Origin: Pasteurellaceae bacterium
GTDB taxonomy: Bacteria; Pseudomonadota; Gammaproteobacteria; Enterobacterales; Pasteurellaceae
DNA: 11,189 bases
Assembly (NCBI GenBank): GCA_900756875.1
Contig: CAAELW010000150.1
Coordinates: forward strand, 1 to 11,189
Direction of reading: 5' to 3'
Positions within the stretch are counted from its first letter, which is position 1. The number at the start of each line of letters is the position of its first letter. The translations under genes were made by a program, and so were the position numbers. Below, piece by piece: positions 1-8,284 of the stretch. The notes under the pieces were generated by a model that saw only the letters and a program-made list of their open reading frames with translations, was not told where the DNA came from and made no database searches.

Positions 1-35
1 AGCGAAAAACTAATTCTTCTTGCGTTAAAGAAATA

Positions 36-67
36 AAAAAGAGCGGTTAAAATTGACAGCTCTTTTT
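36..67. terminator. bidirectional terminator downstream of lgtF
   Basis: A 9-bp stem (36-44 with 59-67, arms AAAAAGAGC and GCTCTTTTT) encloses a 14-base loop. T-runs follow on both strands, so it should stop lgtF transcripts on the minus strand and any converging plus-strand gene that enters from the left edge. The left arm and loop include AAGAGCGGT (39-47), one base away from the uptake signal AAGTGCGGT, which suggests a decayed or variant signal. Confidence 0.7.
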
Positions 68-75
68 GTTTTTGA

Positions 76-834
76 TTAATGCTGATTACGCTCCCATAAA
101 TCAGCATACTTCACAAAGGTGGAGTGGGCCGAAAGTACCGCAAGCAGAAAACCTTGTTTTCCATCTAAGAAGCCGGCTTTTAAAATGTACATTTTGACAA
201 AGCAGCCAATAGCATGGCTGACACCTTGCCACAATGTTGCTTTTTTCCCTTTAGCTTGGCGTTGGTCTGCCCAAGCTTTGGCGTAGCCTGCGGATTTCAC
301 CAAATAGTGATGAATGCTTTTATAGGTGAAATGCTCTAGATCTCCAGTTAATTTCTGTACTTTCGTGTTTTCAGGATAAACCACTTTTTCGTGTACGAGT
401 GAATCATTGTATCCAGCATAATTTGTGCGATATAAACGCACCACATAATCGGGATACCAACCTGAATGACGAATTTCACGTCCAAACACTTCACTCACAC
501 GAGGAATATCATAAACCGTATTTGGCGTATCTTGTTGAACTGCTTGTTGAATGGATTCACGAAGTTTCGGAGTGACGCGTTCATCGGCATCTAACCATAA
601 AACATAATCACAGGTGACATATTGTTGTGCACGTTGGCGTTGCTTGCCAAAGCCAGGCCAATCAGGATGCGAATAAAATTTTGCACCATATTGTTCCGCG
701 ATTTCTTGGGTGTTATCAGTACTACCTGAATCGACGATAATGATTTCATCTACCCAATCTTTTACAGTATCAAGACATGGAGCAAGATCTGCAGCTTCAT
801 TTTTGACAATCATGGCAACGCTAATTGTTGGCAT
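76..834 (-). CDS. lgtF: family 2 glycosyltransferase, lipooligosaccharide inner-core glucosyltransferase (LgtF-like)
   Basis: This 252-residue protein is a GT-A fold family 2 glycosyltransferase of the LgtF/WaaE group. In H. influenzae LgtF adds beta-glucose to the first heptose of the lipooligosaccharide inner core, at the cytoplasmic face of the inner membrane. The sequence shows the nucleotide-sugar site DSGSTD at residues 35-40, a metal-binding DxD-type motif in WLDADERV (80-87), and the family block [11 protein letters not shown] (126-136) followed by VHEKV. There is no signal peptide, as expected for a cytosolic, membrane-associated enzyme. A ribosome site AAGGA lies 7 bases upstream of the ATG, which fixes the start. 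The gene is divergent from waaA, which adds Kdo to lipid A, so both neighbours serve the same pathway. The length matches the H. influenzae protein as I remember it. The donor and acceptor are inferred from family and context; a WaaE-type role is the close alternative. Confidence 0.87.
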   Translation of the reverse strand: MPTISVAMIVKNEAADLAPCLDTVKDWVDEIIIVDSGSTDNTQEIAEQYGAKFYSHPDWPGFGKQRQRAQQYVTCDYVLWLDADERVTPKLRESIQQAVQQDTPNTVYDIPRVSEVFGREIRHSGWYPDYVVRLYRTNYAGYNDSLVHEKVVYPENTKVQKLTGDLEHFTYKSIHHYLVKSAGYAKAWADQRQAKGKKATLWQGVSHAIGCFVKMYILKAGFLDGKQGFLLAVLSAHSTFVKYADLWERNQH

Positions 835-859
835 ATTTTGATCCTTTTTTTGCTATACT
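828..859 (+). promoter_or_regulatory. candidate promoter for the waaA-coaD-lipoprotein-rep operon
   Basis: An extended -10 box, TGC followed by TATACT (854-859), lies 36 bases before the waaA start. A TTGGCA at 828-833 matches 5 of 6 positions of the -35 consensus, but its 20-base spacing is long, so the TG extension may carry much of the strength. A second TATACT on the opposite strand (876-881) could serve lgtF but has no convincing -35. The 61-base gap between the two genes must hold both promoters. Confidence 0.45.
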
Positions 860-895
860 AGCCGAAGTTTTTGTAAGTATAACCGAATTTATTTT

Positions 896-2191
896 ATGTG
901 GCGTTTTTTTTATACCAGCCTGATGTATTTAATTCAGCCTTTTGTGCTGCTATTCATGTTACTACGAAGTCTCAAAGCTCCGAATTATCGTAAGCGTTTA
1001 GGCGAGCGATATGGTATTTATACGAATCTTGCTAAGCCCATGCAAGATGGTATCGTTATTCATGCCGCATCAGTCGGTGAAGTGATTGCCGCTACGCCCT
1101 TGGTAAAACGTATTCAGAAAGACTATCCGCATTTACCGATCACATTTACAACGGTCACGCCAACAGGCTCTGAACGTGTAAAAGCGGCGTTCGGGGATAG
1201 CGTGACTCATTGCTATTTGCCTTACGATTTACCTTGTGTCATTAATCGTTTTATTGATTTTATTCAGCCTAAAGTATTTATCGTCATTGAAACAGAACTT
1301 TGGCCGAATTTGATTGATTGTTTGGCTCATCGACATATTCCTTTCATTGTGGCGAATGCACGTCTTTCTGCACGTTCAGCCAGACGTTATGGCAAGGTAA
1401 AAAAACGCCTACAAAGAATGTTCTCTCAAATTAGCCTGATTGCACCGCAGGATAGTATCAGTGGAAAGCGTTATTTAGAGTTAGGTTATGAAAAAGAACG
1501 CCTTCAATTAACCGGCAATATTAAATATGATCTTGTGGTCAGTGACGAATTACTCAAAGACATTGCAACACTTCATGAAAGCTGGGCGAAAGATCGTCAG
1601 ATTTGGATTGCGGCGAGTACCCATGAAGGGGAAGAAGAGCTTATTTTACAAGCGCATCATTTGCTACTGAAAAAACATCCAAACTTGCTGTTATTGCTTG
1701 TACCTCGTCATCCTGAGCGTTTTAATCCGGTGGCGGATTTAATTGAAAAAGCTAACTTTCACTTTATTCGTCGTTCAACGGGGGAGATTCCTTCAGAAAA
1801 TACCCAAGTGATTTTGGGTGATACCATGGGCGAGTTGATGTTGATGTATGGTATTTCAGATATTGCGTTTGTCGGCGGAAGTTTGGTCAAACATGGAGGA
1901 CATAATCCTCTGGAGCCTTTGGCGTTTAAATTACCTGTTGTGAGTGGAAAGCATACCTTCAATTTCCCTGAAGTTTTTACCTCGCTCTTAGAAGTGCAAG
2001 GTGTGTTGCAAATCAACTCAACAGAAAAAGCGTTGGCAGAGATTATTGATAAGTTATTGAATTCAAAAGAAGCTCGTCAGCGTTTAGGTAATGTAGGTTA
2101 TGAGGTGTTAATCGAGAATCGTGGTGCGTTGCAACGGCTTTTAGATTTGCTTCATCCTTATTTAACCCATATTTCGGAGAACCATAAATGA
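896..2191 (+). CDS. waaA: 3-deoxy-D-manno-octulosonic acid (Kdo) transferase
   Basis: WaaA (KdtA) transfers Kdo from CMP-Kdo to the lipid A precursor and is a GT30 family enzyme anchored in the inner membrane. The 431 residues begin with a hydrophobic anchor (about 4-24). Next come HAASVGE (56-62), whose Glu62 matches the family's catalytic base, ETELWPN (132-138) and TGNIKYD (206-212). STHEGEE (241-247), PRHPERF (270-276) and the CMP-Kdo binding block [15 protein letters not shown] (327-341) complete the pattern. The length is normal. In H. influenzae the enzyme adds a single Kdo, but the sequence here does not settle the number. The ATG at 896 is supported by the typical MWRFFY start, although no clear ribosome site precedes it. 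The stop overlaps the coaD start by 4 bases (ATGA), which indicates translational coupling. It heads the operon. Confidence 0.96.
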   Translation: MWRFFYTSLMYLIQPFVLLFMLLRSLKAPNYRKRLGERYGIYTNLAKPMQDGIVIHAASVGEVIAATPLVKRIQKDYPHLPITFTTVTPTGSERVKAAFGDSVTHCYLPYDLPCVINRFIDFIQPKVFIVIETELWPNLIDCLAHRHIPFIVANARLSARSARRYGKVKKRLQRMFSQISLIAPQDSISGKRYLELGYEKERLQLTGNIKYDLVVSDELLKDIATLHESWAKDRQIWIAASTHEGEEELILQAHHLLLKKHPNLLLLLVPRHPERFNPVADLIEKANFHFIRRSTGEIPSENTQVILGDTMGELMLMYGISDIAFVGGSLVKHGGHNPLEPLAFKLPVVSGKHTFNFPEVFTSLLEVQGVLQINSTEKALAEIIDKLLNSKEARQRLGNVGYEVLIENRGALQRLLDLLHPYLTHISENHK

Positions 2192-2664
2192 CAAGTGTAA
2201 TTTACCCTGGCACGTTTGACCCGATTACCAACGGGCATTTAGATATTATTGCGCGAAGTGCGGTCATTTTCCCGAAAGTTTTTGTCGCGGTTGCGAATAG
2301 CCCGAGTAAAAAGCCATTGTTCTCATTGGAAGAACGCGTTGAACTCGTGCGTCAATCGGTCGCGCATTTGCCCAATGTGGAAGTATTTGGATTCTCTGAT
2401 TTACTCGCGAATGAAATCAAAGCGAAAAAGATTACCGCCATTATTCGTGGCGTGCGTACAACGACGGACTTCGAATATGAATTACAACTGGCTGCGTTAA
2501 ACCGCTTATTAACTGATGGTGTGGATAGTTTGTTTTTCCCGCCAACAGAAAAATGGGCGTTTGTGTCTTCCACGATTGTACGAGAAATTTATTTGCATCA
2601 TGGCGATGTGAAAGAACTGGTGCCAGAAGCCGTCTATTTAGCCTTAAAAGCACGTCGTGAATGA
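2188..2664 (+). CDS. coaD: phosphopantetheine adenylyltransferase
   Basis: CoaD (formerly KdtB) transfers AMP from ATP to 4'-phosphopantetheine, making dephospho-CoA, the penultimate step of coenzyme A synthesis in the cytosol. The 158 residues match the usual length (159 in E. coli) and align through most of it with the E. coli sequence as remembered. Key motifs of the nucleotidyltransferase superfamily are TNGH (14-17) near the N-terminus, RGVR (87-90) and SSTIVRE (127-133), the ATP-binding signature. The start overlaps the waaA stop by 4 bases, and its own stop overlaps the next gene by 4 bases. The pairing with waaA is common in gamma-proteobacteria and caused the old misnaming as an LPS gene. 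An exact USS lies inside the gene at 2256-2264. Confidence 0.97.
   Translation: MTSVIYPGTFDPITNGHLDIIARSAVIFPKVFVAVANSPSKKPLFSLEERVELVRQSVAHLPNVEVFGFSDLLANEIKAKKITAIIRGVRTTTDFEYELQLAALNRLLTDGVDSLFFPPTEKWAFVSSTIVREIYLHHGDVKELVPEAVYLALKARRE
2256..2264 (+). repeat. DNA uptake signal (USS) inside coaD
   Basis: Exact AAGTGCGGT followed by an AT-rich stretch (CATTTT), as in extended signals. It is read in frame as part of Arg-Ser-Ala-Val. Its known role is preferential uptake of related DNA during natural transformation. Confidence 0.9.
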
Positions 2665-2873
2665 AAAAAACACTTCTGATTTTAACCGCACTTTTAGCGT
2701 TAACTGGTTGTGGTACGGTGGTGAAATTAATCGATCCATCGGAAAAATACACACCTTACGCGGGTGCGGCTTATGATTTAGAGATGGCACAAAAATGGGG
2801 ATTACCTATTTTAGATTTGCCGCTGTCATTTTTATTAGATACCGCATTGCTGCCTTATGCGTGGTCAAATTAA
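2661..2873 (+). CDS. small YceK/YidQ-like (DUF1375) lipoprotein
   Basis: A 70-residue lipoprotein. The first 17 residues form a type II signal peptide: two lysines, a hydrophobic run, and the lipobox LTGC with the lipidated cysteine at position 17. The mature part is only about 54 residues. It resembles the YceK/YidQ family, with [27 protein letters not shown] wording early on and a [18 protein letters not shown] segment near the end; this family assignment is from memory. The residue after the cysteine is glycine, not aspartate, so the outer membrane is the likely destination. Function is unknown in the family. The start overlaps the coaD stop by 4 bases and the rep start follows 13 bases after its stop, so it is expressed within this operon. 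A USS on the opposite strand (2685-2693) falls in the signal-peptide codons. Confidence 0.85.
   Translation: MKKTLLILTALLALTGCGTVVKLIDPSEKYTPYAGAAYDLEMAQKWGLPILDLPLSFLLDTALLPYAWSN
2685..2693 (-). repeat. DNA uptake signal inside the lipoprotein signal peptide
   Basis: Exact USS on the minus strand (ACCGCACTT on the plus strand). It is read in frame as Thr-Ala-Leu in the hydrophobic core of the signal peptide, a place where the encoded residues are easily tolerated. Confidence 0.9.
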
Positions 2874-2886
2874 TTTGCATTAAGAT

Positions 2887-4899
2887 ATGAAACTCAATCC
2901 TCAACAACAACAGGCTGTCGAATATGTCAGTGGGCCTTGCTTGGTGCTAGCTGGTGCAGGCTCAGGCAAAACCCGCGTGATCATCAATAAGATTGCTCAT
3001 TTGATTGAACACTGTGGTTATTTACCTAAACAGATCGCCGCCGTCACCTTTACCAACAAAGCCGCTCGTGAAATGAAAGAGCGTGTCGCCCATTCCATTG
3101 GTAAAGAAAAATCCAAAGGATTGATTGTTTCCACTTTCCATACCTTAGGTTTCGACATTATCAAACGAGAATATAAAGCTTTAGGCTTTAAATCGAATAT
3201 GACCTTGTTTGATGAGCACGATCAACTTGCCTTACTCAAAGAATTGACAGCAGATGTGCTGCAGGAAGATAAGGATTTATTGCGAGAATTAATCTCGGTT
3301 ATTTCCAACTGGAAGAATGATTTGGTTTCGCCAAAACAGGCTTATGCCTTAGCGAAAGATGCCAAATATCAAACCTTTGCGAAATGTTATGAGCGTTATG
3401 CGACGCAAATTCGTGCTTATAATGCGTTGGATTTTGATGATTTGATTATGTTGCCGACCTTGCTCTTCAAACAAAATGAAGAAGTGCGGTCAAAATGGCA
3501 AGAGAAAATCCGCTATCTGTTGGTGGATGAATATCAAGATACCAATACCAGCCAATATGAACTCATCAAATTACTGGTTGGCGAGAGAGCTTGCTTTACC
3601 GTAGTAGGCGATGACGACCAATCCATTTATTCTTGGCGAGGTGCTCGACCGCAAAATATGGTGCGCTTACGTGATGATTTTCCGCGTTTGCGAGTCATCA
3701 AATTGGAACAAAATTATCGTTCCACTCATCGTATTTTGCATTGTGCCAACATTTTGATTGATAACAACGAGCATGTATTTGACAAAAAGCTTTTTTCCAA
3801 CTTGGGCGAAGGTGAAAAACTACAAGTCATTGAAGCAAAAAATGAAGAGCATGAAGCAGAACGGATTGTGGCGGAATTGATCGCTCATCGTTTTAGCCGT
3901 AAAACGAAATTCAAGGATTATGCGATTTTATATCGCGGTAACCATCAATCCCGTCTATTGGAAAAAGTGCTGATGCAAAACCGTATTCCGTACAAAATTT
4001 CTGGCGGGACGTCTTTTTTCTCTCGAGCTGAAATTAAGGACATGATGGCCTATTTGCGTTTGGTGGTGAATCAAGATGATGATGCGGCTTTTTTGCGTAT
4101 CGTGAATACACCAAAACGGGAAATTGGTACTGTAACATTACAAAAACTAGGCGAGTTAGCACAGGAAAAACATATCAGCTTGTTTGAGGCGATTTTTGAG
4201 TTTGAACTGATGCAACGTGTTACACCAAAAGCCTATGATGCCTTGCAAAAATTTGGTCGTTGGATAGTGGAGTTGAACGATCAAAGTTTACGTTCCGATC
4301 CTGAAACGGCTGTGCGTTCGTTACTTTCTTCCTTGCATTACGAAGAATATTTATATGAATATGCGACCAGTCCGAAAGCTGCCGAAATGCAAAGTAAAAA
4401 CGTGGCAACCTTATTTAGCTGGGTAGAGGATATGCTCAAAGGCGATGAGGTGAATGAGCCGATGAATTTAAATCAAGTGGTTACCCGTTTAACCTTGCGC
4501 GATATGATAGAGCGAGGTGAAGATGATGACGAGAGTGATCAAGTGCAATTAATGACATTGCACGCCTCCAAAGGTTTAGAGTTTCCCCATGTGTATTTAA
4601 TTGGTATGGAAGAGGGGATTTTGCCTCATCAAACCAGTATTGATGAAGATAACGTGGAAGAAGAGCGCCGCCTAGCCTATGTGGGCATTACGCGAGCACA
4701 ACAAACGCTCACTTTTTCCCTTTGTCGTGAACGACGTCAGTTTGGCGAGTTGATTCGTCCTGAACCAAGTCGTTTCTTGGCTGAGTTGCCACAAGATGAT
4801 GTGCAATGGGAAAAAGATAAACCAAAATTGACGGTAGAGCAGAAGCAACAACAAACATCGAGTCAGCTCGATCGTTTACGAGCAATTTTAAAAGGCTAG
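2887..4899 (+). CDS. rep: ATP-dependent DNA helicase Rep
   Basis: Rep is a superfamily 1A 3'-to-5' helicase that moves with the replisome and removes proteins ahead of the fork. At 670 residues it is close to E. coli Rep (673). The motifs occur in order: Q-motif region LNPQQQQAV (3-11), Walker A GAGSGKT (23-29), Walker B DEYQDT (214-219), motif [16 protein letters not shown] (241-253), motif [10 protein letters not shown] (273-280), motif V HASKGLEF (559-566) and motif VI YVGITRA (598-604). The paralogues UvrD and PcrA share these motifs. The shorter length and the C-terminus, which lacks the long UvrD tail, favour Rep, and H. influenzae has rep beside coaD and waaA. The ATG follows the lipoprotein gene by 13 bases with only a weak ribosome site. 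It is the last gene of the operon and is followed by a USS-pair terminator. Confidence 0.95.
   Translation: MKLNPQQQQAVEYVSGPCLVLAGAGSGKTRVIINKIAHLIEHCGYLPKQIAAVTFTNKAAREMKERVAHSIGKEKSKGLIVSTFHTLGFDIIKREYKALGFKSNMTLFDEHDQLALLKELTADVLQEDKDLLRELISVISNWKNDLVSPKQAYALAKDAKYQTFAKCYERYATQIRAYNALDFDDLIMLPTLLFKQNEEVRSKWQEKIRYLLVDEYQDTNTSQYELIKLLVGERACFTVVGDDDQSIYSWRGARPQNMVRLRDDFPRLRVIKLEQNYRSTHRILHCANILIDNNEHVFDKKLFSNLGEGEKLQVIEAKNEEHEAERIVAELIAHRFSRKTKFKDYAILYRGNHQSRLLEKVLMQNRIPYKISGGTSFFSRAEIKDMMAYLRLVVNQDDDAAFLRIVNTPKREIGTVTLQKLGELAQEKHISLFEAIFEFELMQRVTPKAYDALQKFGRWIVELNDQSLRSDPETAVRSLLSSLHYEEYLYEYATSPKAAEMQSKNVATLFSWVEDMLKGDEVNEPMNLNQVVTRLTLRDMIERGEDDDESDQVQLMTLHASKGLEFPHVYLIGMEEGILPHQTSIDEDNVEEERRLAYVGITRAQQTLTFSLCRERRQFGELIRPEPSRFLAELPQDDVQWEKDKPKLTVEQKQQQTSSQLDRLRAILKG
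3482..3490 (+). repeat. DNA uptake signal inside rep
   Basis: Exact AAGTGCGGT followed by CAAAAT, read as Glu-Val-Arg-Ser shortly before the Walker B segment. Confidence 0.9.
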
Positions 4900-4912
4900 A
4901 GATAATTTACGT

Positions 4913-4956
4913 TAAAGTGCGGTGAGAAATTTATTTGTTTTTTCAACCGCACTTTA
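4913..4956. terminator. rep terminator formed by an inverted pair of uptake signals
   Basis: Two exact USS copies in opposite orientation (4915-4923 plus, 4946-4954 minus) form an 11-bp perfect stem (4913-4923 with 4946-4956). The loop can pair further, GAGAAA against a T-run with one bulge. It begins 13 bases after the rep stop and is followed by a short T-rich stretch. Inverted USS pairs that act as rho-independent terminators are a known feature of H. influenzae genomes. Confidence 0.85.
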
Positions 4957-5011
4957 TTTATGCAAAATGTAGATAAATCAAGCAACCAAAACGGCTTTTA
5001 CAAAAAATGAT

Positions 5012-5045
5012 TTGACTTATTTTCAAAAAAACGTATTATACCGCC
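5012..5045 (+). promoter_or_regulatory. tRNA operon promoter with GC-rich discriminator
   Basis: TTGACT (5012-5017) and TATTAT (5034-5039) each match 5 of 6 consensus positions and are 16 bases apart. The bases after the -10 box are GC-rich (CCGCCC, 5041-5046), the kind of discriminator found at stable RNA promoters under stringent control. Transcription would start about 14 bases before the tRNA-Ser gene, leaving a short leader for RNase P to remove. Confidence 0.8.
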
Positions 5046-5059
5046 CACAAACCGATTGT

Positions 5060-5153
5060 GGTGAGATGGCCGAGTAGGCTGAAGGCGCTCCCCTGCTAAG
5101 GGAGTATGGGGTCAAAAACTCCATCGAGGGTTCGAATCCCTCTCTCACCGCCA
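5060..5153 (+). tRNA. tRNA-Ser (anticodon GCT)
   Basis: A 94-base class II tRNA with the CCA end encoded. The acceptor arms GGTGAGA (5060-5066) and TCTCACC (5143-5149) pair fully, and the discriminator is G. The anticodon stem CTCCC/GGGAG encloses loop CTGCTAA with anticodon GCT at 5095-5097, which reads AGC and AGU codons. A long variable arm (around GTATGGGG and CTCCATC) precedes the T-loop TTCGAAT, as expected for serine. It is the first gene of a three-tRNA operon. Confidence 0.97.
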
Positions 5154-5177
5154 TTTGTTGTTAGTTTTATTTATTCT

Positions 5178-5254
5178 GCACCCGTAGCTCAGCTGGATAG
5201 AGTACTCGGCTACGAACCGAGCGGTCAGAGGTTCGAATCCTCTCGGGTGCGCCA
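5178..5254 (+). tRNA. tRNA-Arg (anticodon ACG), first copy
   Basis: A 77-base tRNA including encoded CCA. The acceptor arms GCACCCG and CGGGTGC pair fully. The anticodon stem CTCGG/CCGAG holds loop CTACGAA with anticodon ACG at 5212-5214. In bacteria this tRNA has its A34 changed to inosine by TadA, so it reads CGU, CGC and CGA. It differs from the second copy only at the T-stem pair 5228/5242 (G-C here). Confidence 0.97.
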
Positions 5255-5307
5255 TTTTAAATCGACTCTATCAGTTAAAATGGTCACGAAGAATAAAACA
5301 TCACTGC

Positions 5308-5384
5308 GCACCCGTAGCTCAGCTGGATAGAGTACTCGGCTACGAACCGAGCGGTCAAAGGTTCGAATCCTTTCGGGTGCGCCA
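5308..5384 (+). tRNA. tRNA-Arg (anticodon ACG), second copy
   Basis: A 77-base near-duplicate of the preceding tRNA, with 75 identical bases and anticodon ACG at 5342-5344. The only two differences are at 5358 and 5372, which pair in the T-stem as A-T in place of G-C, so the fold is kept. The 53-base spacer after the first copy is unlike the sequence that precedes the first copy, so the repeat unit is the tRNA itself. Confidence 0.97.
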
Positions 5385-5418
5385 TCTTCTCTCTTCAAAC
5401 TTTTCTTTTTATCAAAAC

Positions 5419-5438
5419 AACTAACGCTTTATTTAGTT
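5419..5438. terminator. weak hairpin between the tRNA operon and the phosphoesterase gene
   Basis: AACTAA (5419-5424) and TTAGTT (5433-5438) form a 6-bp stem with an 8-base loop, followed on the plus strand by ATTTTTC. It lies at the meeting point of two converging transcripts and is the only hairpin I see there. The stem is AT-rich and short, so its efficiency is doubtful. Confidence 0.4.
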
Positions 5439-6117
5439 ATTTTTCTCGATCATCAATGGTTTTTAATAAATAATTTCCTTGTATGTCTGTGATACTTCTA
5501 AAACCGACATTCGTGATTTTATAAGGAAAATTTGTCTTGTACTCGACATTATCGTGGTGATGACCATGGAAAACGTGTCTTACCCCTAATTTTTCTGCGA
5601 GTTGATTAATCACACGAAATCCCATTGGATGGGGCTTCGGTGCTTCATGGCAAATCAGAATATCAGCTTGCTCGTTTTCAATGGCTTCGATATCAGAAGG
5701 GAAAATAGACGTGCGATGACGCAATGGTACCCCGCCACGCCAAATTTTTTCTTGCGGGCTATATTGGCAATAGTGGATAGGATCAAAGTACATTGGCTTG
5801 TTTGGTGGCATCCAGATTTGTCCACGGAATACACCACCTAAGCCGGCAATGCGTTGACCTTGGATTTCAACAACATGATTATGCAAATTACGTGATTTCC
5901 AATGAGTTCCCCAAATCGCCTCAAATGCGGCGACGGTTTTGCTGTCATGATTACCGTGAATAAACCAAATATCACAATATTTTGCGAGTTTATCTAATTC
6001 ATCAGGCGAAGAAAGTTGCAAGTCGCCCAAAATAATCAGGGCAACGTTGTCATTTTCTTGCACGAAAGGATAAAGATGTTCATAATTTCCATGCGGATCG
6101 CCTGCGAATAAAATCAT
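5437..6117 (-). CDS. calcineurin-like metallophosphoesterase
   Basis: A 226-residue cytosolic protein with all five sequence blocks of the calcineurin-like phosphoesterase fold, which binds two metal ions. They are GDPHG (6-10, Asp7 and His9), GDLQ (31-34, Asp32), GNHD (55-58), CHEAP (156-160, His157) and GHHH (185-188). No signal peptide or membrane segment is visible. The substrate cannot be read from sequence; relatives cleave phosphomonoesters, cyclic nucleotides or dinucleotides. The ATG lies 1 base after the nadR stop on the same strand, with its ribosome site inside the end of nadR, so the two are probably co-transcribed and coupled. That placement suggests, without proving, a role in nucleotide or NAD-precursor handling. 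I recall the same neighbour of nadR in H. influenzae. Confidence 0.88.
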   Translation of the reverse strand: MILFAGDPHGNYEHLYPFVQENDNVALIILGDLQLSSPDELDKLAKYCDIWFIHGNHDSKTVAAFEAIWGTHWKSRNLHNHVVEIQGQRIAGLGGVFRGQIWMPPNKPMYFDPIHYCQYSPQEKIWRGGVPLRHRTSIFPSDIEAIENEQADILICHEAPKPHPMGFRVINQLAEKLGVRHVFHGHHHDNVEYKTNFPYKITNVGFRSITDIQGNYLLKTIDDREK

Positions 6118-6118
6118 C

Positions 6119-7273
<1,155 letters not shown>

Positions 7274-7321
7274 CTATTTTATGCAATCTTTGTGCAAATA
7301 AAAACATTTTTCATTGAATGA

Positions 7322-7350
7322 TTTTTTACAGCGACATTTTACGTTATACT
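7322..7350 (+). promoter_or_regulatory. candidate ribB promoter
   Basis: TATACT (7345-7350) matches 5 of 6 positions of the -10 consensus and lies 9 bases before the riboswitch begins, so transcription would start just at the aptamer. The -35 region is poor: a run of six T at 7322-7327 has the right 17-base spacing, and TTTACA (7325-7330) is better in sequence but only 14 bases away. Confidence 0.55.
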
Positions 7351-7359
7351 ACGACCTGC

Positions 7360-7526
7360 ATTCTCAGGGCAGGGTGAAATTCCCTACCGGTGGTGACAGC
7401 CCACGAGCACTTAAAAGTGCGGTCAATTTTTATTGCGTTTTACAAAATTGTTTCGCTTTGTACTTTTAAGGTTAGCAGATTTGGTGAAATTCCAAAGCCG
7501 ACAGTATAGTCTGGATGAAAGAGAAT
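7360..7526 (+). ncRNA. FMN riboswitch (RFN element) controlling ribB
   Basis: The leader carries the conserved RFN blocks in order: AGGGCAGGGTGAAATTCCC, then CTACCGGTGGTGACAGCCC and CACGAGC. After a variable arm come TTGGTGAAATTCC, AAGCCGACAGTATAGTC and TGGATGAAAGAGAAT. The closing P1 stem pairs ATTCTC (7360-7365) with GAGAAT (7521-7526). The aptamer binds flavin mononucleotide, and by analogy with other ribB leaders binding should lower ribB expression. The variable arm is a 9-bp stem (7410-7418 with 7462-7470) that contains an exact USS. A terminator-like hairpin follows directly. Confidence 0.96.
7415..7423 (+). repeat. DNA uptake signal inside the FMN riboswitch
   Basis: Exact AAGTGCGGT followed by CAATTTTTAT, an AT-rich tail typical of extended signals. 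Its first four bases form the end of the riboswitch variable stem and the rest lies in the apical loop. Confidence 0.92.
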
Positions 7527-7529
7527 AAA

Positions 7530-7552
7530 ACGGATTGGGTTCCCAATTCCGT
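7530..7552 (+). terminator. riboswitch expression-platform hairpin, probable attenuator
   Basis: ACGGATTGGG (7530-7539) and CCCAATTCCGT (7542-7552) form a 10-bp stem with one bulge and a 2-base loop. A T-rich but interrupted tract follows (TCTATTTATTT). It starts 4 bases after the aptamer and lies about 66 bases before the ribB start, too far to mask the ribosome site directly, so premature termination is the likelier mode. The broken T tract leaves room for a rho-dependent or translational contribution. Confidence 0.65.
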
Positions 7553-7618
7553 TCTATTTATTTGCATTTCTCAGCCCTGATTCTGGTTAATTTTAACGTA
7601 ACAACAAAGGAAATTACG

Positions 7619-8266
7619 ATGAATCAGTCAATTTTATCTGCATTTGGTGCGACCGGCGAAGAACGGGTGATTAACGCATTGAACGCATTCAAACAAGGCA
7701 ATGGTGTATTAGTATTGGATGATGAAGATCGCGAAAATGAAGGCGATTTAATTTTCCCAGCAGAAACCATTACCCCAGAACAAATGGCAAAACTTATTCG
7801 TTATGGCAGCGGTATTGTGTGCTTATGTATCACTGATGAACAATGCAAACAGCTTGATTTACCCCCGATGGTTGAGCATAACAATAGTGTTAATAAAACC
7901 GCGTTTACCGTGACGATTGAAGCGGCAGAAGGTGTGTCAACAGGTGTATCGGCACAAGATCGAGTAACAACTATTAAAGCGGCGATTGCAGATCAGGCAA
8001 AACCAGCAGATCTTCACCGTCCTGGGCATGTTTTCCCATTACGTGCTGCAGAAGGTGGTGTTTTAGCACGTCGTGGCCATACTGAAGCATCAGTTGATTT
8101 AGCACGTTTAAGTGGTTTTAAACCGGCTGGTGTGATTTGTGAAATCACCAATGATGATGGCACCATGGCTCGTGCTGCAGAAATTATCGAATTTGCGAAA
8201 AAATTTGGTTATTCGGTATTAACGATTGAAGATTTAGTGGAATATCGTCAGAAACATCAGTGCTAA
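7619..8266 (+). CDS. ribB: 3,4-dihydroxy-2-butanone 4-phosphate synthase
   Basis: RibB converts ribulose 5-phosphate to 3,4-dihydroxy-2-butanone 4-phosphate and formate, supplying the four-carbon unit of riboflavin. The 215 residues are a single RibB domain without the GTP cyclohydrolase II fusion seen in RibBA. Signatures are the acidic metal and substrate loop [11 protein letters not shown] (34-44), [13 protein letters not shown] (131-143), [11 protein letters not shown] (151-161) and [12 protein letters not shown] (174-185). The ATG at 7619 is chosen because AAAGGA (7606-7611) lies 7 bases before it and the protein then has the family length. A TTG at 7535 in the same frame sits inside the attenuator hairpin and is not credible. 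Expression is governed by the FMN riboswitch upstream. Its end faces dusA across a shared terminator. Confidence 0.97.
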   Translation: MNQSILSAFGATGEERVINALNAFKQGNGVLVLDDEDRENEGDLIFPAETITPEQMAKLIRYGSGIVCLCITDEQCKQLDLPPMVEHNNSVNKTAFTVTIEAAEGVSTGVSAQDRVTTIKAAIADQAKPADLHRPGHVFPLRAAEGGVLARRGHTEASVDLARLSGFKPAGVICEITNDDGTMARAAEIIEFAKKFGYSVLTIEDLVEYRQKHQC

Positions 8267-8284
8267 TTAAATACTCAGAAAACA

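Noticed and set aside
1..36. Possible 3' end of a plus-strand gene entering from the left
   Set aside because: One frame stays open for 11 codons and stops at 34-36 next to the terminator, and the other frames are also open for a while. The stretch is too short to choose a frame or to name a product.
76..2191. Search for phase-variable simple repeats in the lipooligosaccharide genes
   Set aside because: Haemophilus surface genes often carry tetranucleotide repeats, but none are present in lgtF or waaA. The T8 run at 904-911 is in an essential gene and is not by itself evidence of phase variation.
5106..5330. Open frame of 74 codons across the tRNA genes
   Set aside because: It is read straight through tRNA-Ser and both tRNA-Arg genes. 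Peptides of the VAQLDRV type are a well-known false translation of tRNA-Arg genes.
7535..7618. Upstream TTG start adding 28 residues to RibB
   Set aside because: The TTG lies inside the attenuator hairpin, has no ribosome site, and the ATG at 7619 has a good one and gives the family length.
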